The position numbers and the translations under genes were made by a program. 54,810 bases of DNA. Origin: Lachnospiraceae bacterium. Its GTDB lineage: Bacteria; Bacillota; Clostridia; Lachnospirales; Lachnospiraceae. The stretch spans positions 1 through 54,810 of the forward strand of contig JAFUMV010000149.1 in assembly GCA_017482485.1 (NCBI GenBank). Reading direction: 5' to 3'. The notes beneath the pieces were generated by a model. That model was not told the origin of the DNA, made no database searches, and was given only the letters and a program-made list of their open reading frames with translations. Positions 53,615-54,810 of this stretch are shown in pieces (position 1 is the stretch's first letter; the number at the start of each line of letters is the position of its first letter).

Positions 53615-54562
53615 TCATCGATACTCGCGGGAATCGAGAAAAATAGGATTAGTCCACGCATATTTGCCGTTCTTATCGATAACAGTCGCACGGATGTACT
53701 TATATTTGCCTTCCCATTGGTTTTCCAGGTCAAATTCCGCGCGTGTCAGCGTCCCATCGGGAGACTTCACAATGCGGGTGGGATGCATACAGCTGTGAAA
53801 ACGAACTTTGGCAGCCGGAGAACATTCCACGACAGCTTTTCCGTCTTCCACATAGAAATTATAAATTTCAGGGCCGCAGGAGGAATAAAATGCTCCGTTT
53901 TTTAACGCTTCGAGGATCGCGTTGATATTATTTTCCGCGTTTACCATAACCCAGCCATTGCAATGCTGGTACATAGCATGACCGTCATCAGTTGCTACCC
54001 CGTAGATAATCTTGCCCTGTCCGAGAATTTCATCCCAGTACGCGGCATCGGTATCCATGTCGCATTCCATCGCACTGCCGCTGTTCCATATTTCCATTGC
54101 GAAGTCGCCTTTCAGATTATCAAAACAGCGGGCAGGGGTCGAACTCCATTCCGGATGACAGTATACCGTCAGATTCCCTTTTGCATGAATATCGTCCAGA
54201 TATGGCTGGTATTCTTCCTGGTTTTTGGCTGTGCCGGACTCCAGATACTGATCCTGCTCATAACCGTTTCCATCCTCCTTTGCCGGACCGATGCATACGG
54301 TATGAAAACACCGGAATCCGCTTCCGCGTTCGAAGGTATTATCGAATTCCATTCCGGGAATGATCGTGATCGGCACATCGGGCGCATAATTTTTAAAATT
54401 ATACTTTCTGTGATCTGTAATCGCAAGAAAATCGTACCCGTTTTGATAATGACAACGGATCACTTCCTCGGGAGTGACTTTACCGTCTGAACGCGTGGTG
54501 TGACAATGAAGTCCTCCCTTTAACATTTTTTCTTTTCCGGAAAATGCCTGCTGTTGTTTCAT
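53615..54562 (-). CDS. PHP-domain metal-dependent phosphoesterase
   Basis: A 315-residue protein of the PHP family. Metal-binding motifs appear in order: GLHCHTTRSDGKVTPEEVI (His-x-His and Asp), FLAITDHRKY (Asp-His), IIPGMEFDNT (Glu), VYCHPEWS (His) and GVATDDGHAMY (Asp-x-His). A C-terminal beta-region (~225-315) with WTNPIFLD is found in related secreted or cytosolic phosphoesterases. No signal peptide. AAAGGAG lies about 10 nt from the ATG. Substrate unknown; family members hydrolyse phosphate esters such as histidinol phosphate or nucleotides. It ends 65 nt before a strong terminator. Confidence 0.88.
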   Translation of the reverse strand: MKQQQAFSGKEKMLKGGLHCHTTRSDGKVTPEEVIRCHYQNGYDFLAITDHRKYNFKNYAPDVPITIIPGMEFDNTFERGSGFRCFHTVCIGPAKEDGNGYEQDQYLESGTAKNQEEYQPYLDDIHAKGNLTVYCHPEWSSTPARCFDNLKGDFAMEIWNSGSAMECDMDTDAAYWDEILGQGKIIYGVATDDGHAMYQHCNGWVMVNAENNINAILEALKNGAFYSSCGPEIYNFYVEDGKAVVECSPAAKVRFHSCMHPTRIVKSPDGTLTRAEFDLENQWEGKYKYIRATVIDKNGKYAWTNPIFLDSREYR

Positions 54563-54608
54563 ATTAAGTTGTTCTCCTTTAAGTGTAGTGTATATTTTTT
54601 ATTTCCAA

Positions 54609-54674
54609 TCAAGCCATATTTCCACTTCGATTATAACTGCGATTCGGATAAACTTCAATAACGAGACGAAACAC
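54609..54674 (-). CDS. Possible 21-codon micro-ORF upstream of the PHP gene
   Basis: GTG at 54674 is preceded by AGGAGG with 7-nt spacing and opens MFRLVIEVYPNRSYNRSGNMA before a TGA. It ends 46 nt before the PHP gene on the same strand. The strong ribosome site is the only evidence; the product matches no family I recognise. It could be a leader peptide coupled to the PHP gene, or chance. Confidence 0.3.
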   Translation of the reverse strand: MFRLVIEVYPNRSYNRSGNMA

Positions 54675-54700
54675 GTTTCTTCCTCCTAAAATGAAATTTT

Positions 54701-54732
54701 AAATTCCACTCCTCCAATGGGGAGTGGAATTT
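54701..54732. repeat. 12-bp perfect inverted repeat near the right edge
   Basis: AAATTCCACTCC and GGAGTGGAATTT flank an 8-nt centre. Reading minus it is followed by AAAATTTCATTTT, so it may terminate a transcript from outside the window; it also lies between a plus-facing promoter and the micro-ORF, where a regulator could bind. Confidence 0.55.
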
Positions 54733-54750
54733 ACTCCCGCACAGTAGATA

Positions 54751-54779
54751 TTTACTCTTTCATACAGAAATGGTATGGT
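54751..54779 (+). promoter_or_regulatory. Plus-strand promoter and ribosome site leading out of the window
   Basis: TTTACT (54751-54756) and TATGGT (54774-54779) are 17 nt apart. An AAGGAGG ribosome binding site occupies the last bases (54804-54810), so a plus-strand gene probably starts just beyond the edge. Confidence 0.5.
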
Positions 54780-54810
54780 TATCTTTCCTTCTGACAGCAG
54801 TAGAAGGAGG

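Noticed and set aside
54128-54152. tRNA-like GGTTCGAACTCC-type word
   Set aside because: It is GGGTCGAACTCC within the PHP coding sequence, with no acceptor or anticodon stems around it.

Overview
This window looks like a chromosomal stretch of a glycan-foraging Firmicute, most likely family Lachnospiraceae (Clostridia). Reasons: AGGAGG-type ribosome binding sites, TTGACA/TATAAT promoters, LplABC-type sugar ABC transporters, clostridial lipoprotein signals and a dense set of glycoside hydrolases. The genus cannot be fixed from the sequence alone. No rRNA, tRNA, CRISPR array, prophage or insertion sequence was recognised.

Region 1 (about 1-33,500) is carbohydrate-centred. An ATC-hydrolase-like protein and an ABC exporter lie at the left edge. 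A long minus-strand block then runs from 19.7 kb down to 2.6 kb: two CUT1 permeases, their lipoprotein binding protein, a GH38 alpha-mannosidase, an unassigned TIM-barrel hydrolase, two GH3 enzymes, a GH43 enzyme and a GH95 fucosidase. A divergent GntR/LacI-type regulator (20.0-21.2 kb) sits among several copies of a TTTGATATATCAAA-like operator and probably controls the block. A second, Ams1-type GH38 (21.3-24.4 kb) has its own promoter. A four-gene cassette (two sugar-isomerase-like TIM barrels and two Gfo/Idh/MocA dehydrogenases) is divergent from an AraC regulator. YibE/F, alkaline phosphatase and YitT genes follow. The set fits uptake and trimming of a mannose-, fucose- and xylose-containing glycan, but the substrate is inferred.

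Region 2 (33.7-42.6 kb) is mixed: an Rpn/PD-(D/E)XK protein with a 21-bp-repeat tail, a serine beta-lactamase-like hydrolase, and a polyamine importer operon (XRE-cupin regulator, PotA, PotB, fused PotC-PotD). PotA carries an unusual duplicated insert inside its TOBE domain. A shattered GH2 gene and a broken AraC regulator follow.

Region 3 (42.6-52.2 kb, minus strand) is the most unusual part. A 32-codon ORF with two triple-cysteine clusters has a strong Shine-Dalgarno. It is followed by OppA-B-C-D-F, a stand-alone LanC-like protein and a SagB/ThcOx-type flavin dehydrogenase. A trans-sulfuration-type PLP enzyme lies just upstream under its own promoter. The micro-ORF could be a RiPP precursor or a cysteine-sensing leader peptide; the sequence alone does not decide.

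Region 4 (52.3-54.8 kb) holds a membrane-anchored XRE regulator with a palindrome in its promoter, a PHP-domain phosphoesterase, a possible 21-codon micro-ORF, and a promoter plus ribosome binding site pointing out of the right edge.
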